Shown here: in pieces, positions 12,837 through 28,100 of the stretch
How positions within the stretch are numbered: the first letter of the stretch is position 1
Layout: each line of letters starts with the position of its first letter
Assembly (NCBI GenBank): GCA_016946835.1
Contig: JACVTC010000072.1
Location: 331,001 to 395,000, forward strand
Direction: 5' to 3'
DNA: 64,000 nucleotides
Source: Neocallimastix lanati (nom. inval.)
Lineage: Eukaryota > Neocallimastigomycota > Neocallimastigomycetes > Neocallimastigales > Neocallimastigaceae
Made by a program: the position numbers and the translations under genes
The notes under the pieces: model-generated
What the model saw: the letters and a program-made list of their open reading frames with translations, nothing else
Told to the model about the DNA's origin: nothing
The model's database searches: none

Positions 12837-13265
12837 TTTATTATAATAATAATTGATAATAATGATAATAGTAATAATAATAATAATATTATATTAATAA
12901 AAAATACAATGATAATATTAATAATATAATAAATAACTAAAATTAAAAGTATTTATCTAATAATAAAAAATTATACAAAACATATTTTAATCTTTTTAAT
13001 GAAACCCATTTCATTGATTTTTTACTTTTTATATATTTTAATAAATATAATAAAAACGAATCTATTTTATTCAGTTTTTTTTTTTTAATTATTGTATTTG
13101 ATTTTATATTAAAATTTATTATTTAAATAATATATATAATTTAATAATATGAATGATTTCTACATTATTAATAATTAATAAAAATATATGAATTATTAAA
13201 AAAAAAAAAATAAAAAAGAAATAGAAATTACGTATATAAATATTTATTAATGTATATATATTTAG

Positions 13266-13297
<32 letters not shown>

Positions 13298-14483
13298 CTT
13301 TGGAGTTTACAGGACTAAATAATTTCTGAACTCTTCATATTAATAGTCATAGTTCTTGGCAAATACTAGTGGGTTAAATTGTATGAAAGTATAAAAACAC
13401 ATTTTATTGAAAAAAAAAGTCAAGAACAATAGTCATACCAATAATAAAATATGTTTTAAGAATTATAAAATAATGAAATAGGAAAAAAAGAAGACTTTTT
13501 CAGAGGTGTTGGAAAAAAATTATTATTAAATGATCTTTTTTCTCCTCTATTCTTTTCGAATTAATCAACATTGAATTTCAGCCAAAAAAGAGATATTGTC
13601 TTTAAAAATAAGTATTGTCTTCAAAATCATTCGTTGAGTTTTCAGAAAAAAATAGTTATTAATGTAATTATTGAGAATTAATTCAGTTTAATATTGATAA
13701 TTAGTTTTTATAATAATAATATTATTATTAAGATCTTTTTTACTATTATCATTGTTATTTTTATCATTACTAAATTGTTTTTACTATTACTAGTACTATT
13801 ATTAATTTCAAAAAAAAATTAATTTAATATATAATTTTTTTTTAAAAATTTCGAATAATATATATATATAATAAATAAAATAATAATAAAATAAATATAT
13901 ATGTATAAATAAGTAAACAAATAATTATATAAATAAATAAAATTGAATAATAATATTAATAACTTTTATTAAATTATAATATAGTTAATCATTATTTATT
14001 ATTTTTATTAAAATGCTTGTTATATTATATATATAAAAGAAAAAAATACAAATGAAATTTAACTAAAAAAAAGAAATTTTTTTGTATTTTTAATAATATT
14101 TAATTATAATATTTAATATTATATTTAAAATTTTATATATATAAAAATTGTTAAAGTTCAACATAATATTTAAACTTTTGTACATTAAAGTATTATAAAT
14201 ATTTATAATATTTGATTATATAATAATTTGTATGTAAAATTTAAAAAGAAAATTTTTTTTATGAAAATAATATTTTGAGTCTTTTTAAATACTTTTTTAA
14301 ATCATATAAATTAATAAATAATAAATAAAATTTAATTGAATAATAATACATTTTGTTGTGTACACATCATATCTTATATTGACTCCTTAACAAAAATATA
14401 TTAAAAGAATTTATATTTATAAATTTATGTATATTTATTTATAAAAATTAATATATTTGTTAAAAGATTCAGTTTAAATTAAT

Positions 14484-14543
14484 ATGAATGAAAAAGATGT
14501 TTTAACTTTACAAACATTTTCTTTAAAAGAATCTAAAAAGTAA
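14484..14543 (+). other. Short ORF, possible first exon or relic
   Basis: ATG at 14484 opens MNEKDVLTLQTFSLKESKK (19 residues, stop TAA). Codon content is ordinary protein-like, unlike the simple-sequence frames around it. The end AAAAA-GTAAGA could be a splice donor instead of a stop. No second exon was recognised downstream, so it could be a tiny peptide, a lone first exon of a decayed gene, or chance. Confidence 0.25.
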
Positions 14544-14744
14544 GAAACTGCTTTTAAAATATTAAAAAAAGTACATACTGATATGCAGTACAATCAAATA
14601 AAAAAAAATTATTATATCTTTTTTTAGGTATAAATAATAAAAAAAATTTTTTTAATATGAAAAATAGAAAATTTAAATGTTTATATCCAATATATTAATT
14701 ACTAATTATTTATTATTTACTAATTATTATTAATTCTTTTAATA

Positions 14745-15060
14745 ATTAAATTATTTATTATTTTTTATTTATTATTCAGTTTATTATTCCATTATTTATT
14801 ATTTATTATTCCATTATTTATTATTTATTATTATTTATTATTTAATTATTTATTATTTATTATTTATTATTCAATTATTTATTATTTAGTATTCAATTAT
14901 TTATTATTTATTATTTATTTTTTATTTTTTATTATTTATTATTTATTATTCAATTATTTATTATTCAATTATTTATTATTCAATTATTTATTATTTATTA
15001 TTTATTATCTATTTACTATTCATTATATAATATTAAATATTTATTTTATATATCTATTAG
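14745..15060. repeat. Heptanucleotide (TTATTAT-type) satellite array with CAATTATT variants
   Basis: Tandem TTATTAT/TATTATT units mixed with ATTCAATTATTT variants. The same family occurs at 33064-33215 (inverted), 56636-57080, 57970-58250, 59222-59665 and 63534-63890. Confidence 0.85.
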
Positions 15061-15139
15061 TTAATAATAAATTTATTTTAAAATTCTACTAAATTATTCC
15101 AACATTTCCTGAATATACTATTTATAAAATATTAACTAA

Positions 15140-15181
<42 letters not shown>

Positions 15182-15750
15182 GATCAAAAAATATATATAT
15201 ATTATATATTTTATTATATTGTATTATTTATAATTATATATATTTATTATACTGTGCTATATGGATAATATATATGGCTAATTAACTTTATGAAAAAATT
15301 TTTTTTAAAGCATTATTTATTATATATATATTATAATAATAAAATTATAAATATATTCATTTTTCCTCTGTATTTCAATTTCGTTTTAGGGATAATAATA
15401 ATAACCATTTTATTAAAAGTAATTATCATTAAAAGAGGAATATAGTAATAAATATAATTCATTAAAAGAAATTTATAATTATAATAAATTAATAAAGATT
15501 ATAATATTTTGAGAAAAATAAAGTTATTAAAAATTTATCGTCAACATTGTCTATATGTTAAATAATTTTAATTTAATAATAAATTTCTAATTACTTGAAA
15601 TCTTTTTTTTATTACCTTATTTTTATTTTTTTTAAATTCTATATTATTATTATTATTATTATTATTTCTCTTAAATAAATTTTTTTTATACATATATTTT
15701 TTAAATTATATATATACAATACAAATCAATAACAACAACAATATTAATAG

Positions 15751-18117
15751 ATGAAATCAAATACAGCTTCATTGGTTACTGCCTCATTGGTTTCTTCAGC
15801 ATGTACTGCTAGTACTATTTTTCTTATTCAATATTTACTAAAAAGAAAGGCCATTCAAAAGTTAAGGAAGGAATTTTCGAATGCTCTTGCTACCAGTCCA
15901 ACCAATAAAAATGAACTTAATGAAGATTTTATTAGAGAAGTTCTTTCCAGAAATTATTCATTCTTTGGAGAAGAAAAGATGAATAAAATTAGAAAATCAT
16001 TTGTTATAGTTGTTGGTGTTGGTGGTGTAGGTAGTCATGCAGCTCATATGTTAATGAGATCTGGTGTAGGTAAAATTAGAATTATTGATTTTGATGAAGT
16101 CACTACTTCAAGCTTAAATCGTCACTCTGTCGCTACAAAGGTCTATATTTTTTTTATTTATATAATATAAATGAAATATTTAAAATTTCCATTATTAAAA
16201 TAATTTTAAAATTTCAATTATTCGAAATTATATTTTAATATTTTTAGTTATTCAAATTAAAATATTATTATATTTTTCTTTTAAATTGTTATAATAATAT
16301 AAATATATAAAAATAAATATTTAATGTTATTTTTTTTTTTAAATTTATTATAATATATATTTGATTCGAAAATATTAGGCTGATATTGGAAAACCAAAGG
16401 TATCTTATTTAATTATATATAGTACAGTGAAATTTTTTTTTTTGTTAAATACTTATATTATTTATATTAAAAATTATATATATATATATAATGTAAAGGT
16501 TATTGCTATGCAAGAACATTTCAAGGAAATTTATCCATTTGCCAAGGTCGAAGCAAAAGTTGCATTATTTTCTAAAGGTAAACTAATTAATTTGTTATAT
16601 GCATATATAGTGAATATAATAAATGTTAATATTCTTTAAGAAAGATATTTAATAAAATTTTATGTTTTCTTTTTTTACAAATTAATATAATATATATTTA
16701 ATGATATAAATTATAATTATATTCAAAAATTTATTAATAATTAATAATAATAATAAAATAATAAAGATACTGCTGATTCATTATTAGAAGGAAATCCAGA
16801 TTTTGTTTTAGATTGTATTGGTATGTTTAATAGATTTTGCACACATTTTAAAAATTAAAATATACGTATTTTATATTTTTTTAAAAAAAATATCAAACAT
16901 ATTAATATATATATTAATATGCATATATTATTATAATTAGATAACATTCATACAAAGTTAGATCTTATTGAATACTGTGTTAAGAATAAGATTAATATTA
17001 TTAGTTCTACTGGTGCTGGTGCTAAGTGGTATTAATATTATTTATTATAGTTAATATTTATATACATAATTATTTAATTTTATTTAAATTATTAATATTG
17101 ATTAAAATAAATAATATAAAATATATTTTGCATGTAAACAATATTAATAATAATAGTGATCCATCAAGAATTCAAATTGCCGATATTAGTAATACAAAAG
17201 GTATTTAGCATAGTAATAAATAAATTAAAAAAAAAAAAAAGAAGATATTAAATAAATATATTTTATTAATTATATTTTATTTTTTATTTTTTCATTTATT
17301 TATTTTTTCGAAATCCTGTTTTATTAGAGGATCCACTTGCAAGAGCTACTCGTAAAGAATTAAGAAAGAGAGGTATTGAAAGTGGTGTTCCAGGTAAATA
17401 TTTTAATTAGAAATTAGAAAAAAAATATTTTTTTTTTTTTCATATATATAATAATTTAATCACAATATATTTACATGTATTAATATTAATATTACTATAA
17501 TAATTAATAGTCGTATATTCCACTGAAAAGCCAGGAAATGTCAAACTACTTCCATTACCAGAAGAATTATATGGAAAAAAAATTGAAGTAAATTAATATA
17601 ATAATAATAATAATAATATTTAATATCTTATTTATAAAATTTGAACTTAAATGTAATTGGTTTAAATATTAAAGTTAATTTTAACTAATTTTAACAAAAA
17701 TTATTATTATTATTTTTTTTTTTAAATTATTTTATAATTTAATTTATAAGGGTAATCCACCAAACTTTAGATCTAGGTAAAATAAAAATAAATAATTTTT
17801 ATATATTAAAATTTTAAACATAATTATATTTATATTATTGTTGTTAATTTTTTTTTTTTTTTTTAAAAAATTAAAATTATATATAATTATATAATTATAT
17901 ATAATTATATATATATATAAAATAAAGAGTTTTACCAGTATTTGGTACTGTACCAGCTTTATTTGGTAATGCAATTGCTACTTACGTTATAACTAAATTA
18001 GCTGACTGGCCAATCAAGCCATTGGCCATTAAATTAAGAGAAGCTACCTATATTAAACTTTACAAAGATTATGCTGGTAGAGAACAACATGTCTTTAATA
18101 ATAGGTATGTTTTTTCA

Positions 18118-18160
<43 letters not shown>

Positions 18161-18733
18161 AAATTTATTTATTTATTATTATTCTTATTTTGTTAATATT
18201 ATAAAATGGAATAATTAATAATAATTATTATTATAATTATAATTATTATTATTTTATTTATCTTATATTAAATGATTAGTGAACCATTAAATATTACTGT
18301 TAGTGATGTTGGTTATATATTTGAAGAAATTTGGAATGGTAGAAGTGCCTTATCCGGAAATTTAAATAAATTAACTTTAACTAGTAAATATACTATAATT
18401 AATAACTTATATTTTTATTTTATAATAAATTGGAATATATAATATATATATATATATATTTTTTTAAATTTTAAATTTTAAATAATTTTTATAATATATT
18501 TAATAATTATAAAATTATTCTTTAAAATATTAATAATAACAACAATAATCATAGGATGGGATCGTACTCAACCACCATCACTTCAAAATATCATTTGTTT
18601 AACTAAGGCTGAAGCAGAAAAACACGATAAATTAACTGTCAAGCCAGAAGAATATTATGATCAAAAATTCCTTGATACAGTTAAAACTAAATTCAAAGAA
18701 GAAAGTGAACTTAGTCAATGGAGAAACTTATAG
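15751..18733 (+). CDS. TCD: tRNA threonylcarbamoyladenosine dehydratase, TcdA/Tcd1-Tcd2 family
   Basis: Twelve exons: 15751-16140, 16379-16399, 16499-16577, 16767-16820, 16941-17028, 17157-17200, 17328-17393, 17511-17587, 17751-17776, 17928-18104, 18280-18383 and 18555-18733 (stop TAG). All introns are GT-AG and every junction keeps phase; the product is 434 residues. Residues about 6-28 form a hydrophobic N-terminal segment before KRKAIQKLRKE, fitting the membrane anchor of the yeast proteins on the mitochondrial outer membrane. The E1/ThiF nucleotide-binding loop is VVGVGGVGSHAAHMLMRSG with RIIDFD after it. Further family motifs are SSLNRHS, DFVLDCIDN, STGAGAK-DPSRI, DPLARATRKELRKRGI and YSTEKP. 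Known role: ATP-dependent cyclisation of t6A37 to ct6A in ANN-decoding tRNAs. Two exons are very small (21 and 26 nt). Other E1-like enzymes lack the DPLAR-RK-LRK block, so the family call is firm; Tcd1 versus Tcd2 is not resolved. Confidence 0.92.
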
Positions 18734-19204
18734 ATTTAATAATATATATATATATAATTTTTTATTTTAATAATTTTTTAAATTTTGTTTTTTTTTTAGC
18801 TTTTATCTATATTATATATATATATTTTTTATAAAAAAGAAAGTTAATTTTTATCATTGGGAAATCTATTATTGAAAAAAAAGAATATTTATTTTTTTAT
18901 GTTAAATAATAAATATCATTTAATAATTTAATAAATAAAAGATACTATATATTATTTTTTTTAAAAAAAAAAAAAAAAAATAAATTTTTATTATATTAAT
19001 AATTTTCATTGTGATTATTATTATGATTATTAGTTTTCTATTAATCTATGAATTTTTATTTATAATAAGTTTTATATGTTTATATCTGTTAATATCAATT
19101 TAAAATATTATAAAATATAGTTTTAAATTAATAAATAAATACAATATAATACAATATAATAAACAAAAACAAAAAAAACCAAAAAAAAAAAAAAAAAAAA
19201 AGAT
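18734..19204. other. AT-rich spacer downstream of TCD
   Basis: Homopolymer-rich; poly-A just before the dispersed repeat at 19205. No gene seen. Confidence 0.6.
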
Positions 19205-19456
19205 CATAGGTAAAGGGCTAATATTTGTCAAAGGATTTCTATTCCGACGGTATAAGCGCAAAACTATCTAGGAGGGTCAACGCTGAAAATGTTGTAAGAT
19301 AGGCTAGTAGGGCCCAATGCTTCTCTGAAGGAAAAAAAAAAAAAAAAAAAAACATAATTTCTTTTCAGATCGTCATTTCAAACCCTAATCCAAAATAAGA
19401 ATTTCCTTTAAACAGAAATCTTATATATTCTTGAAAGTGAAGTTCGTTTGCCTATG

Positions 19457-19489
<33 letters not shown>

Positions 19490-19745
19490 CAGAATTTATT
19501 TATATACTTTTATTTATGAATATTGCTTTTTTTTTTTTTTTTTTTTTTATTTCATATTATTTTTTTTTTTTTATTTCACATCACTATATTTTAAATATTA
19601 TTATGTTCTTATTGGACAAATAATTTTTTTTTTTTTTTAATCGAAGGTTTTTAATAAAAAAAAAAAAAAAAAAAAATAGATTCATGAATTTAATAAATGA
19701 ATAAAAATAAATAAAGTTTTAAGTTTGTCATCATTGCTACTGTAA
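19205..19745. repeat. Dispersed repeat, copy B (partner at 5530-5945)
   Basis: Same orientation as copy A and collinear with it, but longer because several poly-A and poly-T tracts have expanded (for example 19332-19351, 19460-19489 and 19526-19548). The best conserved part is 19228-19330, with AAGCGCAAAACTA, GGGTCAACGCTGAAAATGT and GATAGGCTAG. No reading frame. The poly-A before 19202 and A-rich end could be boundaries of a retroposed element. Confidence 0.8.
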
Positions 19746-19816
19746 AAAAAAAAAAAAAAACAAAAAAAAAAAAAACAAAAAAAAAATAGAATATTCTTTT
19801 AAAATTTTAAATTAAA

Positions 19817-19860
<44 letters not shown>

Positions 19861-20229
19861 TTTTTTTATAAAATTATAATTTATTTTAATTTCCATTAGC
19901 TACATTTTTATTTTTATTTTTATTTTTATTTTTATTTTTATTTTTATTCAAAGTAAAGATTAAATTATCATTGAATCATTTTGAGTAATAGTAAAAAAAA
20001 AAAAAAAAAAAGCAAAATTGATTTTTTTTTTTTTTTATAATATATTATAGACTTTAAAATACTAAATAAAATAATAACAATTATATATAATTGGAAGTGT
20101 CCATTTAGCTTAATATAATTTTCTTAAAATTGGATAAAAACTAATAAACATGGTTAAAAATGTAGCCAAATATTAATGACCAGATGTTTAAAGTAAATTT
20201 AATAAAAATACTAAAAAAATATAAAAATT

Positions 20230-20268
<39 letters not shown>

Positions 20269-20400
20269 GATAATAAATATTATTAAAATTTATATATAAT
20301 ATATATAATATAATTATTAAGTATTATTAAGTGGAAAATAATTTATAAATATTTATATACAGATATATAATAGAAGAAAAATTAATACCATTGCTCTTTA

Positions 20401-20466
<66 letters not shown>

Positions 20467-20701
20467 GTTATTATTGTTATTATTAAAAATAAAAATATAA
20501 AGTACGACTTATATAATTTTTTTTTTTTTAAAAAAAAAAATAAAATAAAATAAAATATATAAATATACATCATATATATTTTTATTCGAATCTATTAAAC
20601 TTTAATAAATATATTATATTATATATTTACATATATATTAAGAATAAAAAGAAATAAAAATAATTTAAAAAAAGATAATTAGATAATTATAAAGTCTTTG
20701 A
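19746..20701. other. AT-rich spacer with several homopolymer and microsatellite tracts
   Basis: Poly-T 19821-19858, (TTTTTA)n 19905-19946, poly-A 20234-20263, TA tract 20406-20431 and (ATT)n 20431-20480. No gene recognised. Confidence 0.6.
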
Positions 20702-20945
20702 TTTTCAAATGGTCTTGGTATCTTTGATGGTTATTCCTTATAATTTAATATCAATGCTGCCTCATGGGGTAAATGTTACTGAGGTTTTACATCCTAAGAG
20801 GGATGTAACAATTTACCACAATCTCTTTTAAACCAGTTGGTATTGGAAATTCGGTTGGTTAAAGAATGCTGATAATCCAGAAGTGGACTTTGAAGAAGTT
20901 ACATGTCCAGTTGAATTGGATGTAAAGAGTAATTGTAGTCGTTAG
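20702..20945 (+). pseudogene. GH45 endoglucanase C-terminal relic
   Basis: Read in sense, the first part encodes SNGLGIFDGYSL, stop, FNINAASWGKCY, stop, GFTS, stop, EGCNNLPQSL. After a frameshift near 20830 it continues as WYWKFGWLKNADNPEV, then DFEEVTCPVEL and a terminal stop (TAG 20943-20945). This is the C-terminal part of a GH45 endoglucanase (G-GIFDGC, GCNNLP--L--GCYWRFGW-KNADNP, V-CP-EL). The family hydrolyses beta-1,4-glucan; anaerobic fungi secrete such enzymes as cellulosome parts. Three in-frame stops and one frameshift make it non-functional, and the N-terminal part with the catalytic Asp was not found upstream. Two stops are TAA where CAA-type codons would be expected. It runs directly into the AAAAT minisatellite. 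Confidence 0.82.
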
Positions 20946-20947
20946 AT

Positions 20948-21875
20948 TTAGTAGAATAAAATAAAATAGAATAAAATAAATAGTAGAACATAAATATAAA
21001 GTACAGATTGAATAAAATAAAATAAAATAAAATAAATAATAGAATATTAAATATAAAATACAGATTGAATAAAATAAAATAAAATAAAATAAAATAAAAT
21101 AAAATAAAATAAATAGTAGAATATTAAATATAAAGTACAGATTGAATAAAATTAAATAAAATAAAATAAATAGTAGAATATTAAATATAAAGTACAGATT
21201 GAATAAAATAAAATAAAATAAAATAAATAGTAGAATATTAAATATAAAGTATAGATTGAATAAAATAAAATAAAATAAAATAAAATAAATAGTAGAATAT
21301 TAAATATAAAGTACAGATTGAATAAAATAAAATAAAATAAAATAAAATAAAATAAAATAAAATAAAATAAAATAAAATAAAATAAAATAAAATAAAATAA
21401 AATAAAATAAAATAAAATAAAATAAAATAAAATAAAATAAATAGTAGAGTATTAAATATAAAGTACAGATTGAATAAAATAAAAGAAAATAAAATAAAAT
21501 AAATAGTAGAATATTAAATATAAAGTACAGATTGAATAAAATAAAATAAAATAAAATAAAATAAAATAAAATAAATAGTAGAATATTAAATATAAAGTAC
21601 AGATTGAAAAAAATAAAATAAAATAAAATAAAATAAAATAAAATAAAATAAATAGTAGAATATTAAATATAAAGTACAGATTGAATAAAATAAAATAAAA
21701 TAAAATAAAATAAAATAAAATAAAATAAAATAAAATAAAATAAATAGTAGAATATTAAATATAAAGTACAGATTGAAAAAAATAAAATAAAATAAAATAA
21801 AATAAATAGTAGAATATTAAATATAAAGTACAGATTGAATAAAATAAAATAAAATAAAATAAAATAAAATAATTT
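20948..21875. repeat. Composite minisatellite: conserved spacer plus variable (AAAAT)n
   Basis: About 12 units, each a conserved segment AATAGTAGAATATTAAATAT followed by AAAGTACAGATTGAAT, then AAAAT repeated from about 3 to more than 20 times. The longest AAAAT run is about 21320-21440. Small unit variants (AGTAGAACAT, AGTATAGATTG, TTGAAAAAAAT) show that the units have diverged. The array starts straight after the GH45 relic. Confidence 0.95.
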
Positions 21876-22487
21876 TATTCTATTTACACATTAATAAACA
21901 ATTATGAGTATTTACTTTTTTTATTTTTTATCTTTTAATAAAATAAAATAAAAATAAAATAAAAGTTTTAATTTTTAATAATGATAATAATAATAAAAAT
22001 TTAAATATATTTAAAGGAAAAAATAATAATATTTTATTTTTTAATAATATGTAAAATATTTTAATTTAGTTTATAACTTAATATTAATTAATATATATAC
22101 ATTTAAAAGTAATCTTTCTTGTATATAATTAATATGAATTACTATTATTTGCATTATAATATATATTAGATAGAATTTAAAAAATTAAAAATTTTCATTT
22201 ATTTATACCCAAGTGAGAAATAGTTTTATAATTTATATAAAAAAACATGATAAAACGAAACTTGATATTATAATTTAATTTTGTGTCAAATTATAAACTT
22301 AAACTTATTTAATACTATTAAATATTTAAACAAAAGTTTAATATTTAGTAAATATATAAATAACATATATATATTTATTATTTTTAAAGAATTTTATAAT
22401 AATATTTATACCGAATTTATTATATTTTTAATAATTATATATATATATTTTATATTTTTGATTAAAAATGTTGCTGATTAAAATTTA
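21876..22487. other. AT-rich spacer
   Basis: No gene recognised; the frame at 22281-22481 is Ile/Tyr/Phe-rich low complexity. Confidence 0.55.
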
Positions 22488-24480
<1,993 letters not shown>

Positions 24481-24606
24481 AAAAAATATAATTAAAAATA
24501 TAATATGGAAATATTTAACTAAAAAAGACACAAGTTTATCTGATAAAAATTATAAAAATGATAATATCTATTGTTCAAAAATTTTTAAAATAAATAAATA
24601 ATGTAA

Positions 24607-24846
<240 letters not shown>

Positions 24847-25166
24847 TGTTAGCTTTATTAAATTTAGATCTATAATAATATTCCTTATGGAATATGGTAT
24901 ACGAGGGAAATAAGTGTATGATCTATCTTTCAGCTTTAAATAAGTAATAAAGTCACATGTTACTACATGCGTTTTCCATAACATAAAATAAATTAAAAAT
25001 TAATTAAATAAATATTAAAAGATAATTAACATAGATTTATACAAGACGATAGATCATAATACATTTAAGTAATCATTAAATATAAATAAATAAATACACA
25101 TAAATATAAATAAATACTATAAATAAATAAATTAAATATATAGTTAAATTATTAGTGCAGTCAACA
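24847..25166 (-). repeat. 3' LTR of the copia element
   Basis: 320 bp, bounded by TGTTAGC...GTCAACA in plus sense. In element sense it opens TGTTGAC, and its first six bases supply the last Cys codon and the stop of the gag-pol ORF. Confidence 0.95.
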
Positions 25167-28100
25167 CTCCCCCTCAAATAATATTTTTAGATAAAAATGT
25201 TGTTTGTAAATTTTTTGTATCTTTGGTCCATTTGAGTCCTTGGTTAATATGTCCGCTATCATGTTTTCAGTATCAATATATTCTAATTTTACTTTCTTCT
25301 TTGCAATATTGTCCCTGTTGAAATGATATCTTACACTTATATGCTTTAATTTTGTATTTATTTCTCCGTTCTCCATTATTTTCTTACTTGCTTGATTATC
25401 TGTATAGATTTTAACAGTTATCCATTTGTTTAAAATTTCTTTTATTATATTTCTAATCCATAATATTTTCTTTATATTTTCGGAAGTGCTTATGTACTCT
25501 GCTTCAGCAGTAGACGTAGCAACACTTGTTTGTTTCTTGGACAACCAGCATATCGGACTTGTTCCCATAAGTATTATTCCTCCTGAGGTAGATTTTCTAT
25601 CTTCCAAACAGCCGGCAAAGTCAGAGTCGGTATATGCAACAAGCTCCCCCTTTCCATTATATTCTATCTTAAATTCTTTGGTACTATTAATATATTTTAG
25701 AATATTTATTATTTTGTTCCAATCCGATATAGTTGGATTTTCACATTTTCTTGAAGCTTTATTTACAGCGAAAGCTATGTCAGGTCTAGTACATTTCGAA
25801 AGGTATATTAAGGAACCTATTGCGCTTTTGTAGATTGTTTTATCGAAAGGTTTATTGTTTTCTGATATTTTATTATCACCAGTACATGGTGTTTTTCTTT
25901 TCTTTGTATTATCAATATTAAATTTATATAACATATTATTTATAAAATTTTTCTGTGAAATAATATATGAATTATTTTCTTTCTTTACTTCAATTCCTAA
26001 TATGTATTCAATTGGATCACATTTAGATATTTTAAATTTTGATTTTATTTTATTTATTATTTGTTTAATGTATTCGTTTTCTCCAGCGATGACCATGTCG
26101 TCCACGTATAAGCCGATAATGCATTTTGTTATATTATTTTTTGTAAATTTGAAAATACATTGTTCGGATTTAATTTGAATGAACTCATTTTTTATTAGGA
26201 ATTTTCTAATGGTATTATACCATTGTCTACCAGATTGCTTAAGGCCATACAAAGCTTTGTTGAGCTTCCAATATCCCCGCCCAAAGCGCGTATCGCCTTT
26301 AGGAATAGTAGTATAAATATCTTTATCAAGCGGAGCATTAAGGTAAGCGGCCTTTATATCTAGCTGGAAAATATTCCACTTAAGAGCAGCAGAAATAGCG
26401 AATATTAATTTAAGACCATCAATGTTTAGAGTAGGAGAATAAGTTAATTCATAATCGATTCCCCATTTTTGTTTAAATCCACGAGCAACTAAACGAGCTT
26501 TATATTTATAAATATTATTATTTGAATCACGTTTAGTGTTGAAAACCCATTTTGTGGTAATGATGTTTTTGTTTTTAGGTACATTTTTAACAAAAGTCAT
26601 AATATTATTAGAATAAAGGTTATTAAGTTCATCATTAATAGCCTCAATCCAGTTATTTTTGTCTTCACTGTTTATTGCTTCTTCATACGTATTAGGAATG
26701 TGACAAAATATAGAAGCAATAATAATGTCGTTGATTTGGTCTAGTTTTCTACGAGAACTAATATTAGTAGGTGCAGTCTCTTTATATTTTGGACTAAGTG
26801 GTCTTTTATAGATGTTGCCATATTCTGTATTGGCTACAATGTCATCCATAATTTCATCTTTATTAAAATCAATAACACTTGATGCATCTATAAGAGATTT
26901 ATGGGCATAATTTTCTTTGTTTACTATATTATTGTTGCTAAATTTATTATTTATTTCGTTATTATTAGTAAGTGAAATTTCGTCTGATTTTTGAGAAATT
27001 TGGTTGGTTGAAGAATCGGTTATTAAAGGTAAATTCTGATTAATATTATATGGAAGAGTTATATTTTTAAGATTTTCCATTACCGTATTTTTATTATCTG
27101 AAGGAATATTATTGATATCTATTGTAGGAGTGGAGAAATTATAGTTTTTCTTCATAGAGTCGCTGGATTTTGAATTTTGTTGAATTAGTTTATTATTTTT
27201 CGATAAAAAATTTTTATTAATAAAATTTTGATCATTTTTTGGTAAATTTTTGATATTCATTGATTTATTTGAATTATTAATAGATTTATGTGAATCATTA
27301 TTGTTGTCATATGTTATTATTGAATTATTTGAAGATTTTTTGATATGATATGAATGTGATTTTGCTTCAGCCAATAGATTTTCTTGAAAATTTTCATCAT
27401 TTTTTGAAAAATTTTTATTATTAAAATTTTTTTTCATATTATTATTATTTATTGTAAAATTCTGTAAATTTTGGCTTGATTTTTCATTATTTAAAAATAT
27501 TTTATTTTTATCAATATTTTCAAATTCGGTTATTTTTTCTTTTCCTTTGTTCCTGCTGGAAGTTGAGGCGGCGTAAGCAGGATCTTCTGGTTTATATTTT
27601 TCAATAATGTTAGAATTAAAATTGGTATTCTTAGTATTATTTCTAAACTTTTTATTATAATTTTTATTTATTATTTCTAAATTTCTATTTATCTCATTCA
27701 AATAATTATTTTCAGAATTATTTTTGTCAACATTGTTGAAATTGAATTTCAATTTAAATTCACAATTATTTTTATTTTTAATTTCAGGATTAATTTTAGA
27801 ATTAATTTCAACATCTTTATTTAAATTATGGTTATTTTTCTGGTTTATATCTTTATTATCAAATTCTTGATTTTCTTCATTTAACGATATATTATTGACA
27901 TGCTTATTTTTAATGTAATTACTTTTATGTTCTGTATTAGTAGTCCTTTCATTATTAATATTTTCATTTAAAATGTTTTCTTCATTTAAGATGTTTCTTC
28001 CATTAAAATTATTTTCATTGTTCATATTATTATCTTCATTTATATTATTATCTTCATTTATATTATTATCTTCATTTATAATATTATCTTCTGGATTCAT

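Larger units (their letters stand above)
12417..15750. other. Long AT-rich spacer
   Basis: Holds poly-T (12430-12477), (AAT)n-type repeats, a TA-dinucleotide tract (13266-13290), a heptamer-type array (14745-15060) and a poly-T at 15150-15178. The stretch 13290-13700 is less repetitive but shows no convincing frame. The short ORF at 14484 is listed separately. The end should contain the promoter of the gene at 15751. Confidence 0.6.

Noticed and set aside
13290-13700. Possible gene in a less AT-biased stretch
   Set aside because: No frame with protein-like content or splice-consistent exons could be read.
20948-21875. CRISPR-like array of regularly repeated units
   Set aside because: The intervals are (AAAAT)n slippage tracts, not unique spacers; the genome is eukaryotic.
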